Of a stretch of 11,281 nt of DNA, positions 1 through 7,943 are shown in pieces (the stretch's first letter is position 1; each line of letters opens with the position of its first letter). The notes beneath the pieces are model-generated. The model ran no database searches, had not been told where the DNA came from, and saw only the letters and a list, made by a program, of their open reading frames with translations. The position numbers and the translations under genes are program-made. The stretch comes from Proteobacteria bacterium UBA6908. GTDB taxonomy: Bacteria > Pseudomonadota > Gammaproteobacteria > Acidiferrobacterales > UBA6901. The stretch lies in NCBI GenBank assembly GCA_002451085.1, contig DKBE01000096.1, forward strand, positions 1 through 11,281, written 5' to 3'.

Positions 1-188
1 GTGTCGATCGAGAAGTTCTTCTGCGACAGTCTCGTGTAGTGACGCACCGCCTGCATCTCCGACACCTCCGGCAACAACGGGCGCTGGCGGCGGCGCAGGG
101 CCGCCGGAATATCCTTCACCTCGGCCATGGCGAGCGGCGCCTGCGAGGGATTGCGGCGACCGGAGCGGGAGTGTTCAAAGATCAGCAT
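1..188 (-). CDS. gcvPB: Glycine dehydrogenase (decarboxylating) subunit 2, N-terminal part
   Basis: This is the beta subunit of the two-subunit P-protein of the glycine cleavage system, which decarboxylates glycine using PLP and passes the aminomethyl group to lipoyl-GcvH. Only 62 codons are in the window; the gene runs off the left edge. I translated the minus strand from the ATG at 188 and read MLIFEHSRSGRRN, then SQAPLA, then RPLLPEVSEM, then VRHYTRLSQKNFSID. This is the characteristic opening of GcvPB proteins. The PLP-binding lysine lies further on and cannot be seen. A modest Shine-Dalgarno (AGGA) precedes the ATG. The gene starts 37 nt after the tpx stop and is probably the next cistron of the glycine-riboswitch operon. 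Identification is firm; function of the remainder is assumed. Confidence 0.93.
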   Translation of the reverse strand, partial: MLIFEHSRSGRRNPSQAPLAMAEVKDIPAALRRRQRPLLPEVSEMQAVRHYTRLSQKNFSID

Positions 189-225
189 GCAATGCGTCCT
201 GGATATGGTTCTCGTGGTTGATGGG

Positions 226-726
226 CTACTTCAGCGCGGCAAACGCCTTGTCGTAGTCAGGCTCTACGGTGATCTCGGGCCCAAGCTGGGTGTACAGCAC
301 CTTGTTGTTCTCATCGAGCACCAGCGTGGAACGTGCGCACAGGCCGGCAATGGGAGTATCGGTCAGGAGCACGCCGTAGTCCTTGGCGAAATGCCGGTCG
401 CGCATCATCGACAGCGTGACCACGTTCTTGAGATTCTCGCCGGTGCAGAAGCGGGCCTGGGCGAACGGCAGGTCGGCCGTGACCACCAGGACGACGACAT
501 CCGGATGCGCTTTGGCGAATTCGTTGAAGCGTTTGGTGGCGTCGGCGCAGGTCCCGGTGTCGAGCGAGTGCGCGATGCTGAGCAGCTTTTTCTTTCCCTT
601 GAATTGAGCCAGCGTGACCTCCGACAGGTCGCCGGCCGTCAGCTTGAAGTCCGGTGCCGTACTGCCAACTTTCGGCAGTTCGCCACTGGTATGTCCCGGG
701 GTGCCCTTGAACAGGATGTTGGCCAT
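226..726 (-). CDS. tpx: Thiol peroxidase (Tpx, atypical 2-Cys peroxiredoxin)
   Basis: A 166-residue peroxiredoxin that reduces hydrogen peroxide and alkyl peroxides with electrons from thioredoxin. The peroxidatic cysteine is C60 in SLDTGTC and the resolving cysteine C94 in LPFAQARFC; both sit where E. coli Tpx has C61 and C95. The conserved arginine is R132 in GLCARST, and the C-terminal EITVEPDYDKAFAALK is typical of the family. The length matches E. coli Tpx (168). The start at 726 (MANILFKG) is preceded by a strong AAGGAGG; the longer reading frame to 768 runs into gcvPA and lacks family similarity. The SIAHS context replaces the usual IFPS, and C130 is an extra cysteine. The gene lies 17 nt after gcvPA and 37 nt before gcvPB, so it separates the two P-protein subunit genes. 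It is probably cytoplasmic, as no signal peptide is seen. Confidence 0.95.
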   Translation of the reverse strand: MANILFKGTPGHTSGELPKVGSTAPDFKLTAGDLSEVTLAQFKGKKKLLSIAHSLDTGTCADATKRFNEFAKAHPDVVVLVVTADLPFAQARFCTGENLKNVVTLSMMRDRHFAKDYGVLLTDTPIAGLCARSTLVLDENNKVLYTQLGPEITVEPDYDKAFAALK

Positions 727-743
727 GATATTTCCTCCTTGGG

Positions 744-2138
744 TTAGGCGTTCGCCTTGGTTGCGCACGGCGGATCGAGCCGGCGCTTGCTGATAATGCG
801 TTCCAGCTGCAAAACATACTTCTCGATATCGCCGGGAGTGCGGGTTTCAGTGGCACACACCAGCAGGCTCTCGCCCAGCTCCGGGTAGTCCGCCGACAGG
901 TTGTAGCCCGCGAGGATGCCTTGCGCCTCGAGCGCTCGCAGCAAATCGGCCACCGGCTGGTTCACCCGCACCACGGCCTCGTGGAAAACCGGGCGATGAA
1001 AGACACGCTCGACGCCATCGATCCCGGTGAGGCGATCCACCAGTTCATTGGTGTTGGCGTGCGATTGTGCCGCCACCCGTTCCAGCCCGTCCGGGCCCAC
1101 CAGCGCCATATAGAGGGTCGCGGCCGTGACCAGCAGGCCCTGGTTGGTGCAGATGTTGGAAGTCGCCTTGGAGCGGCGGATATGCTGTTCGCGCGCCTGC
1201 AGCGTCAGGGTGTAGCCGCGCTTGCCGTCCTTGTCGACGGTGGCGCCGATGATGCGACCCGGCATCTGGCGCACGAATTCCTGCTTGCAGGCCATGAAGC
1301 CGAAGTACGGGCCACCCGAGGACAGCGGCACGCCGAGCGGCTGGCCGTCACCGACGGTGATGTCGGCGCCCTTGGCACCCCATTCACCCGGCGCCTTGAG
1401 CAGCGCCAGTGAAGTCGGGTTCACGCAGGCAATGGCGAGCAGACCTTTGGCGTGGGCCCAGTCGGTCAGCCCGTCGACATCCTCGAGCACCCCGAAGAAG
1501 TTCGGCTGTGGAATCACCAGCGCGGCGCAGTCGTCGGTTACAGCCCGGTCGAGCGCATCGGTGGTCATGTGGCCGCCCTTCCGGTCGTAATCAACCTCGA
1601 TCAGTTCGATCTGCTGGTGGCGGACAATCGCCTGCACCACCCTGCGCCAGACCGGGTGCACGGTGCGCGGCATCAGGATGCGGCGGCCGCTTTTGTGCGT
1701 ACGCACCGCCATCAACACCGCTTCCGCCAGCGCCGAAGCGCCGTCGTACAGCGAGGCGTTCGACACGTCCATGCCGGTGAGCGAGGCCATCATGGTCTGG
1801 TATTCGTACAACAGCTGCAGCGTGCCCTGCGAGGCCTCGGCCTGATACGGCGTGTAGGCCGAATAGAACTCACCGCGTGTCACGATCTGCCAGACCGCCG
1901 CCGGAATGTGGTGTTCGTAGGCGCCGGCACCGAGGAAATTGAGATAGCGCCCGTCGGCCTCGGCGCGCTCCTGCATGAGGCGCGTCACTTCCATTTCGCT
2001 CAATCCATCGGGAACGGTCTTGAGCTCGCCGCTGCGCAGGGCAACCGGAATTTCATCAAACAGATCGTCGATCTTGCCGGCGCCGATCGCCTGAAGCATG
2101 GCGGCGATATCGGTCTCGGTGTGCGGAATGAATGGCAT
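744..2138 (-). CDS. gcvPA: Glycine dehydrogenase (decarboxylating) subunit 1
   Basis: The alpha subunit of the split P-protein, 464 residues, partner of GcvPB in an alpha2-beta2 enzyme that decarboxylates glycine. Recognisable family blocks are [10 protein letters not shown] at the N-terminus, the glycine-rich [15 protein letters not shown], the [14 protein letters not shown] block, [12 protein letters not shown], and SNICTNQ near residue 330. It is an aminotransferase-fold (type I PLP) protein, but in split P-proteins the PLP lysine is carried by GcvPB. I chose the ATG at 2138 because it gives the family N-terminus and has AGGA upstream; the 42 residues in frame before it overlap gcvH and are not family-like. 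The C-terminal tail after RIISKRR is unconserved and contains one cysteine. It starts 29 nt after gcvH stops and ends 17 nt before tpx, in the same operon. Confidence 0.96.
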   Translation of the reverse strand: MPFIPHTETDIAAMLQAIGAGKIDDLFDEIPVALRSGELKTVPDGLSEMEVTRLMQERAEADGRYLNFLGAGAYEHHIPAAVWQIVTRGEFYSAYTPYQAEASQGTLQLLYEYQTMMASLTGMDVSNASLYDGASALAEAVLMAVRTHKSGRRILMPRTVHPVWRRVVQAIVRHQQIELIEVDYDRKGGHMTTDALDRAVTDDCAALVIPQPNFFGVLEDVDGLTDWAHAKGLLAIACVNPTSLALLKAPGEWGAKGADITVGDGQPLGVPLSSGGPYFGFMACKQEFVRQMPGRIIGATVDKDGKRGYTLTLQAREQHIRRSKATSNICTNQGLLVTAATLYMALVGPDGLERVAAQSHANTNELVDRLTGIDGVERVFHRPVFHEAVVRVNQPVADLLRALEAQGILAGYNLSADYPELGESLLVCATETRTPGDIEKYVLQLERIISKRRLDPPCATKANA

Positions 2139-2167
2139 TGCTGATCCTGTAAGGTTGAAAGTCCGCT

Positions 2168-2560
2168 TTAGTGTGCTTCCGAGGCAACCAGCGCCTCGTA
2201 GGCCTTGGCGTCCAGCAGCGCGTCGACATCGGCGGCATTCGCCGGCTTGATGCGGAACATCCACGCCGCGTAGGCGTCCTGGTTGACGCTTTCCGGCGCA
2301 TCGCTGACGGTGGTGTTCACCGCCGTGACTTCACCGGCAATTGGCGCGTACACATCGGAGGCCGCCTTCACCGATTCCACCACGCCACATTCCTTGCCGG
2401 CCGCCACCTTGGCACCGACCTTCGGCAGTTCGACGAACACCATGTCGCCGAGCAGGCCCTGGGCGTGATCGGTGATGCCGACCGTGACGGTGCCATCGGT
2501 TTCCTTTTTCACCCACTCGTGGCTCTTGGTGTAACGCAGGTCGTTCGGGGTCTTGCTCAT
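2168..2560 (-). CDS. gcvH: Glycine cleavage system H protein
   Basis: A 130-residue lipoyl carrier that shuttles the aminomethyl group between the P-, T- and L-proteins. The lipoyl domain is complete: YTKSHEWV near the N-terminus, [19 protein letters not shown], and the attachment motif [15 protein letters not shown] with the lipoylated lysine at K65. The tail WMFRIKP is also typical. It starts at the ATG at 2560, with GAGGA about 9 nt upstream. It lies 18 nt after gcvT and 29 nt before gcvPA. K65 needs lipoylation, and lipA in the same operon supplies the sulfur-insertion step. The octanoyl transferase (LipB or equivalent) is not in the window and must be encoded elsewhere. Confidence 0.98.
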   Translation of the reverse strand: MSKTPNDLRYTKSHEWVKKETDGTVTVGITDHAQGLLGDMVFVELPKVGAKVAAGKECGVVESVKAASDVYAPIAGEVTAVNTTVSDAPESVNQDAYAAWMFRIKPANAADVDALLDAKAYEALVASEAH

Positions 2561-2578
2561 GCGGGATTCCTCGAATGG

Positions 2579-3673
<1,095 letters not shown>

Positions 3674-3681
3674 GGTTTCTC

Positions 3682-4599
<918 letters not shown>

Positions 4600-4613
4600 G
4601 GTCCCGCTCCAAT

Positions 4614-4647
4614 AAAAAAGGGCGATGGAGTGTAATCTCCATCGCCC
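4614..4647 (-). terminator. Intrinsic terminator, expression platform of the glycine riboswitch
   Basis: On the minus strand there is a perfect 11-bp stem, GGGCGATGGAG (4647 to 4637) with CTCCATCGCCC (4630 to 4620). The loop is 6 nt (ATTACA), and six T residues follow at 4619 to 4614. It lies directly after aptamer II and 14 nt before the lipA ATG. This is a textbook Rho-independent terminator, positioned to decide whether transcription enters lipA-gcvTH-PA-tpx-PB. Its 5' arm contains CGAT (4644-4641), which could instead pair with ATCG at 4717-4714 as an extension of the aptamer II closing helix. That fits a switch turned on by glycine. Confidence 0.93.
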
Positions 4648-4816
4648 CTCTGTCCGGGAACCTGAGAGCTTGAGCCCCTTCGGTGGACAGGCTCGCCTGT
4701 CGCTCTCCAGAGTCGATCGTTGACCGCCGCGGTCCTTTTGCCTGAGCGATTCCGGGCGGGTTGCGCCTTCGGCGCCGGTCGCCATGGCGAACCGGTCTCT
4801 CCCACGGGGTCTGATC
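4648..4816 (-). promoter_or_regulatory. Tandem glycine riboswitch (two aptamers)
   Basis: Both conserved aptamer cores are readable on the minus strand. In aptamer I, P1 is CCGTGG (4807-4802) with CCGCGG (4732-4727). The GGGAGAG entry, the core CCGAAGG (4772-4766) and the signature CTCAGGCAAAAGGAC (4746-4732) follow. In aptamer II, P1 is CTCTG (4712-4708) with CAGAG (4652-4648). A hairpin GACAGG-CGAG-CCTGTC, the core CCGAAGG (4683-4677) and AAGCTCTCAGG complete it. The linker is 14 nt. Leader GATC and GACC can pair with linker GATC and GGTC, consistent with the leader-linker P0 helix described for this class. A terminator follows directly, and the first gene controlled is lipA, then gcvT-H-PA. 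Glycine is expected to switch the operon on. Confidence 0.95.
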
Positions 4817-4825
4817 GGAGCCGGC

Positions 4826-4854
4826 ATTCTACGCCCGGCCCCGGTCAGCGCCAA
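4826..4854 (-). promoter_or_regulatory. Sigma70-type promoter of the lipA-gcv operon
   Basis: On the minus strand, TTGGCG (4854-4849, 4 of 6 to TTGACA) is followed after exactly 17 nt by TAGAAT (4831-4826, 5 of 6 to TATAAT). Transcription would begin near 4819, a few nucleotides before the leader strand of the riboswitch P0 helix. The placement agrees independently with the RNA element. No operator was recognised. Confidence 0.75.
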
Positions 4855-5230
4855 GTTTTGCTGATCTGTAGAGGTAACTTGACTAAATGTCTGGATTGAA
4901 ACCCGGATGTAAAGTCAGGCTTTGCCAATTTTCGTCGCTGCTTACGGCACAGTATGTAATACACATGAGATATGTACCTGCCAATACTGTCAGTCAGACT
5001 ACGTCGATGGGCCGATTGAGCTGGTAAAATACGAATCAGCGAAGTACTTGCAACTTATTGAATGTAATTATCAAACTGTCAGGTTCCGGCTCATGAACTG
5101 TGTTGCCGGCCAATAAGTCCACCTACCTATTCATCAACATCTTTCTCGTGGCATGGGATTTGTATATTTCCTGTTACGGGGACCTGGAATCTTCGGGTTT
5201 CATAATGACTACTACAACGGGGGTATTGGA
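4855..5230. other. AT-richer intergenic region between divergent lipA operon and phnD-like gene
   Basis: About 375 bp without a supportable gene, visibly richer in A and T than its neighbours. The only open frame of note (4922-5116, plus) has just a TTG start, placed a few codons after a stop, no clear ribosome site and no recognised family. The direct repeat ACTGTCAG occurs at 4986-4993 and 5075-5082, and a sigma54-like element lies at 5149-5164. The bases just before the phnD-like ATG (GGGGGT, then TTGGA) may serve as its ribosome site. The region may be a long regulatory leader or the edge of acquired DNA; neither is shown. Confidence 0.5.
5149..5164 (+). promoter_or_regulatory. Candidate sigma54 (-24/-12) promoter for the phnD-like gene
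   Basis: TGGCATG, four bases, then TTGTA match the sigma54 consensus TGGCACG-N4-TTGCW in 10 of its 12 defined positions with exact spacing. The -12 GC is GT here, which is a real weakness because that C is strongly conserved. Transcription would start near 5175, giving a leader of about 55 nt to the ATG at 5231. No good sigma70 pair with 16-18 nt spacing was found nearby. Confidence 0.3.
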
Positions 5231-6046
5231 ATGCTGCGCAAGGGAATCTTTGGCTGGGCCTCATTGACGATAGCCATGGCGCTCGCGACGCCGGCACAGG
5301 CTGATCTGATCTTTACCTCGGCACCGCGTGACAGCGAGGAAAAAGAAGAGCTGATCTATAAACCGGTAGTCGATCTGCTCACCAAGGCCACCGGCCAGAA
5401 GGTCAAGTTCAAGTACGGCGACAATTTCCTCGTGTATCAGAGCGAGATGCGCAAGGGGACCTACGACATCATTTTCGACGGTCCGGCGTTTGTCGGCTGG
5501 CGCATGAACAAAATGCAGCACACTCCGCTGGTCAAGTTCCCGGGAAACCTGGTGTTCGTGGTGGCCGTCAAGAATAACCAGTCCAAGATCAACTCGGTCA
5601 AGGACATGGCCGGTCGCACCCTGTGCGCGTTTCCGCCGCCAAACCTGGCCACCTTGATGATTCTTGATGAATTCGACAATCCGGCGCGCCAGCCGCTGAT
5701 TCTGGAAAGTGAGAGCTTCCCGCTGTCCTACAAGAACATGGTGTCCGGCAAGTGCGCGGGCGCGATCCTGCAGAAGAAACTGTTCGAGAATCTCGACAAG
5801 GACAAGCAGGCCGCCAAGGCCATTTTTACCAGCAAGCCGCTGCCCAATCAGGCCTTCAGTGCCGGTCCGAAAGTCACCCCGGAGATGCGCGACAAGATCG
5901 TCAAGGCGCTGTTGTCACCGGAGGGTCTGGCGGCCACAGCCAAGATGCGCGAAATCTACAAGGCGCCGAAACTCGAGGCTGCGACCGTTGAAGAGTACCA
6001 GGGTCTGGGACGGCTGGTGCGCAACGAATGGGGATTTGAACACTAA
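5231..6046 (+). CDS. Secreted PhnD-like (phosphate/phosphite/phosphonate type) substrate-binding protein, solo
   Basis: A 271-residue periplasmic binding protein of the PhnD-like family (ABC transporter substrate-binding type). The N-terminus MLRKGIFGWASLTIAMALA with TPAQA and then D is a typical Sec signal peptide cleaved near residue 24. The family blocks follow: an opening beta strand DLIFTSAPRDS, YKPVVDLLTKATGQKV, YQSEMRKGTYDIIFDGPAFVGWR (residues 69-91), and HTPLVKFPGNLVFVVAV. The start at 5231 is preferred to the in-frame ATG at 5153 because it puts the signal peptide at the N-terminus. No permease or ATPase gene adjoins, so it may serve a distant transporter, a sensor kinase or a diguanylate cyclase. 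The ligand cannot be told from sequence; phosphonate is only one possibility. It contains two cysteines, C132 and C175. It converges with xthA, with 25 nt between the stops. Confidence 0.85.
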   Translation: MLRKGIFGWASLTIAMALATPAQADLIFTSAPRDSEEKEELIYKPVVDLLTKATGQKVKFKYGDNFLVYQSEMRKGTYDIIFDGPAFVGWRMNKMQHTPLVKFPGNLVFVVAVKNNQSKINSVKDMAGRTLCAFPPPNLATLMILDEFDNPARQPLILESESFPLSYKNMVSGKCAGAILQKKLFENLDKDKQAAKAIFTSKPLPNQAFSAGPKVTPEMRDKIVKALLSPEGLAATAKMREIYKAPKLEAATVEEYQGLGRLVRNEWGFEH

Positions 6047-6071
6047 CGTCACGCTAGCGGCGGACTTTCGC

Positions 6072-6839
6072 TCAGTAACGGAATTCCGCCACCACCGGGG
6101 CATGATCGGAGGGCCGCTCGTTCGCGCGCGGCCCTTTGTCTATCCGGCAACCGGCACACACCTCTTTCAAACCGGCGCTCACCAGAATATGGTCGATGCG
6201 CAAACCGTGATTGCGGCGAAACCCCTGCATGCGGTAATCCCACCAGCTGAAACTTTTCTCCGGCTGATCGAATAGCCGGAATGCGTCGTGCAGCCCGAGG
6301 TCCAGCAGCTGTTGCAGGGCAGCGCGCTCCGGATCGCTGAAGAGCACGCTCCCCGCCCAGGATTTCGGATCGTGTACATCGCGCGCCTCCGGGGCGATGT
6401 TGAAATCCCCCAGCACCACCAACCGCGGATGCTTCCGGAGTTCGATCGTCAGCCAGTCGGCGAGTTTCGCCAGCCAGCCGAGTTTGTAGCGGTACTTGTC
6501 GGAATCGACGCTCTCGCCATTCGGCACATACAGATCAATCACCCGCAGGTCGCCGAACGTAGCCGCCAGCACCCGCCGTTGCGGATCATCCAGCCCCGGT
6601 AACTCGCGAATCGCTTCAGACCCGTTCATCCGGCTCAGGATGGCGACGCCGTTATAGGTCCGCTGACCGGAATACAGTGCCCGGTAGCCGGCCGCCTCGA
6701 TTTCGGCAACCGGAAATTTCTCATCCGGCAGTTTGGTTTCCTGCAACGCCAGAATGTCCGGCCGCTCGCTGGCCAGCCAGTCCAGCACCTGCGGCAGGCG
6801 TACATTCAGGCTGTTGACGTTCCAGGTGGCAATCTTCAT
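6072..6839 (-). CDS. xthA: Exodeoxyribonuclease III (AP endonuclease)
   Basis: A 255-residue Mg-dependent base-excision repair nuclease that cuts 5' of abasic sites and degrades DNA 3' to 5'. It opens [15 protein letters not shown] with N7. The metal-binding E34 is in LQETK, Y104 in DLYVPNG, D145 and N147 in LGDFNIAP, D216 in RIDHIL, and the D245-H246 pair in SDHAP. The catalytic set of the exonuclease III family is thus complete. Length is slightly shorter than E. coli XthA (268). The start at 6839 gives the exact family N-terminus; the frame continues upstream over a hairpin and the preceding gene and is rejected there. No Shine-Dalgarno is visible before the ATG, and a strong hairpin ends 12 nt upstream, so translation may be inefficient or leader-controlled. 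Confidence 0.95.
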   Translation of the reverse strand: MKIATWNVNSLNVRLPQVLDWLASERPDILALQETKLPDEKFPVAEIEAAGYRALYSGQRTYNGVAILSRMNGSEAIRELPGLDDPQRRVLAATFGDLRVIDLYVPNGESVDSDKYRYKLGWLAKLADWLTIELRKHPRLVVLGDFNIAPEARDVHDPKSWAGSVLFSDPERAALQQLLDLGLHDAFRLFDQPEKSFSWWDYRMQGFRRNHGLRIDHILVSAGLKEVCAGCRIDKGPRANERPSDHAPVVAEFRY

Positions 6840-6851
6840 GGCTTGAAATGA

Positions 6852-6876
6852 AACACGCCCGCAGCGCGGGCGTGTT
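6852..6876 (-). terminator. Perfect 11-bp GC-rich hairpin, probable terminator after the glutaredoxin gene
   Basis: AACACGCCCGC and GCGGGCGTGTT are exact inverted repeats around a 3-nt loop. On the minus strand the stem is followed by TTTCATTTC, a weak U-tract. It lies between the DUF4124-glutaredoxin stop (6895) and the xthA ATG (6839). It most likely terminates or attenuates the prlC transcript; it could also shape xthA translation because it is so close to the start codon. Confidence 0.65.
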
Positions 6877-6894
6877 GGTGAGGTTTGAAACGTT

Positions 6895-7416
6895 TTACTG
6901 CGTCGGCGCGAGGCCGCCTTCCGGCTCGGCTTCCTTGGCTTCAGCGGCCGCACCGGTTTTCGGGTAGCCGGCCGCGTCGAGTTCACCTTCCAGCAGCGAC
7001 TCGATGTAGCCCTTCATGACCTTGCTGCCGATGCTGAGGGTCGGCACCGCCAGATCGCCCACGCTCTTGCGCATGTCTTCCTGGGCCTTCTGGTTTTTCT
7101 CCGACACATCGACTTCCTTGAACGGTACCTTGCGATTGCGCAGGTACTGGCGCGCGGCATCGCACGAACTGCAGCGCGGCACCATGTACAGCGTCACCGG
7201 GAATTTGGACGCCGCCTCGGCGGTGGCCGGGTTGTCGCTCGCGAACCTGTTACCCAGATTCATCTCGCGTTCCTCGACCTTGCCGACGCCCTCCGGCGGT
7301 GGCCGGTCGAGATAGGTGACATTGCCACGGTCATCCACCCATTTATAAAGTTTGGTGGCCTGGGCCGGTGACATCACCAGCAGGGCCAGCAGAAACATCA
7401 AGGTATTCCGCGCCAT
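6895..7416 (-). CDS. Secreted DUF4124-glutaredoxin fusion protein
   Basis: A 173-residue protein with three parts. Residues 1-20 ([20 protein letters not shown]) form a signal peptide. Residues about 21-42 ([20 protein letters not shown]) are the DUF4124 motif seen in many proteobacterial envelope proteins. Residues about 72-148 form a glutaredoxin-like thioredoxin fold with C82-S-S-C85 in [15 protein letters not shown], and the cis-proline P125 in AVPTLSIG. The last 25 residues are Ala/Glu-rich and probably disordered. It is likely a periplasmic dithiol oxidoreductase; its substrate is unknown. The ATG at 7416 has GAGGA upstream and lies within the end of the proline-rich gene (19-nt overlap), which implies translational coupling. 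A GC-rich hairpin follows the stop. Confidence 0.88.
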   Translation of the reverse strand: MARNTLMFLLALLVMSPAQATKLYKWVDDRGNVTYLDRPPPEGVGKVEEREMNLGNRFASDNPATAEAASKFPVTLYMVPRCSSCDAARQYLRNRKVPFKEVDVSEKNQKAQEDMRKSVGDLAVPTLSIGSKVMKGYIESLLEGELDAAGYPKTGAAAEAKEAEPEGGLAPTQ

Positions 7417-7934
7417 GTTCCGATCCTCACGCTCATGCCGCCGAGCTGGCGACGACTCCAAAAATGCCGCGCGGCAAATCCGGCAGCAAACCCGACTATC
7501 AGCATAGCAAAAGCCAGCAGCCAGCAGGCGAGCGGGGTCCCGATCGCCGGTCCCGAGGAACTGGCGGGCGACTCCGCACCGGCTGGCGAAACCACAGCAG
7601 GGGTGGCTACAGGCGGCTCAGCCACCTTGCTGGGCGGCGGTTCGGCAGCCTTCGGGGCGACCGGAGGTTTCTCGACCGGTTTCGGCGCCGGGACCGGTTT
7701 TGGCTTCTCGACCGGCTTCGGAGCCTCGACCGGCTTGGGTTTCTCGACGGGTTTGGGCTTCTCCACCGGCTTGGGCTTTTCGACCGCTTTCGGAACAACC
7801 GGGGCGGGCACCGGCTCCGCCACCGGGCTTTCGGTCGCCGGAAGACTGGTGGGTTCCGGCGTCTGGGCAGATGCCGCCAACGGCACGCCGCACATCGCAC
7901 CCACCAGCACCCACTGCATCCAACGGATTCTCAT
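7398..7934 (-). CDS. Proline-rich repeat protein with signal peptide and C-terminal membrane segment
   Basis: A 178-residue protein I cannot assign to a named family. Residues 1-23 (ending AASA) look like a signal peptide. Residues 25-115 are Pro/Glu/Lys/Ala-rich, with seven six-residue units of the form VEKPKP at 51-92. Residues about 134-156 (TPLACWLLAFAMLIVGFAAG) form one hydrophobic span followed by RHFWSRR, which suggests a periplasmic rod anchored at its C-terminus with a basic cytoplasmic tail. The composition recalls the TonB spacer, but TonB has its anchor at the N-terminus and a folded C-terminal domain, both absent here. The start at 7934 has AGGGAG, which overlaps the prlC stop region (9-nt gap). 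Its end overlaps the glutaredoxin gene by 19 nt. An envelope spacer or scaffold for its redox neighbour is conceivable but unproven. Confidence 0.8.
   Translation of the reverse strand: MRIRWMQWVLVGAMCGVPLAASAQTPEPTSLPATESPVAEPVPAPVVPKAVEKPKPVEKPKPVEKPKPVEAPKPVEKPKPVPAPKPVEKPPVAPKAAEPPPSKVAEPPVATPAVVSPAGAESPASSSGPAIGTPLACWLLAFAMLIVGFAAGFAARHFWSRRQLGGMSVRIGTWRGIP
7659..7784 (-). repeat. Seven 18-bp tandem repeats encoding VEKPKP-like units
   Basis: The minus-strand codons for residues 51-92 of the proline-rich protein form seven in-frame 18-nt units: VEKPKP three times, VEAPKP, VEKPKP, VPAPKP and VEKPPV. The first units are nearly identical at DNA level. Such a tract can change length by slippage or recombination without frameshift. 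Confidence 0.9.
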
Positions 7935-7943
7935 GCTTGCTCC

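Noticed and set aside
4600..4854. N-terminal extension of LipA in the same frame
   Set aside because: It would run through the terminator and both riboswitch aptamers; the ATG at 4599 with GGAG gives a normal LipA N-terminus.
4922..5116. 64-codon Cys-rich frame (CNTHEICTCQYC) with a TTG start
   Set aside because: It has only a TTG start a few codons after a stop, no clear ribosome site, no recognised family and no partner. It is not impossible, but it cannot be supported.
5163..5206. Sigma70 -10 candidates TATATT (5163) and CATAAT (5201) before the phnD-like gene
   Set aside because: Neither has a -35-like hexamer at 16-18 nt upstream.
7398..7934. TonB-like energy transducer, suggested by the Pro-Lys-Glu repeats
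   Set aside because: TonB has an N-terminal anchor and a folded C-terminal domain; this protein has a cleavable signal and a C-terminal membrane span, and no ExbB/ExbD are nearby.
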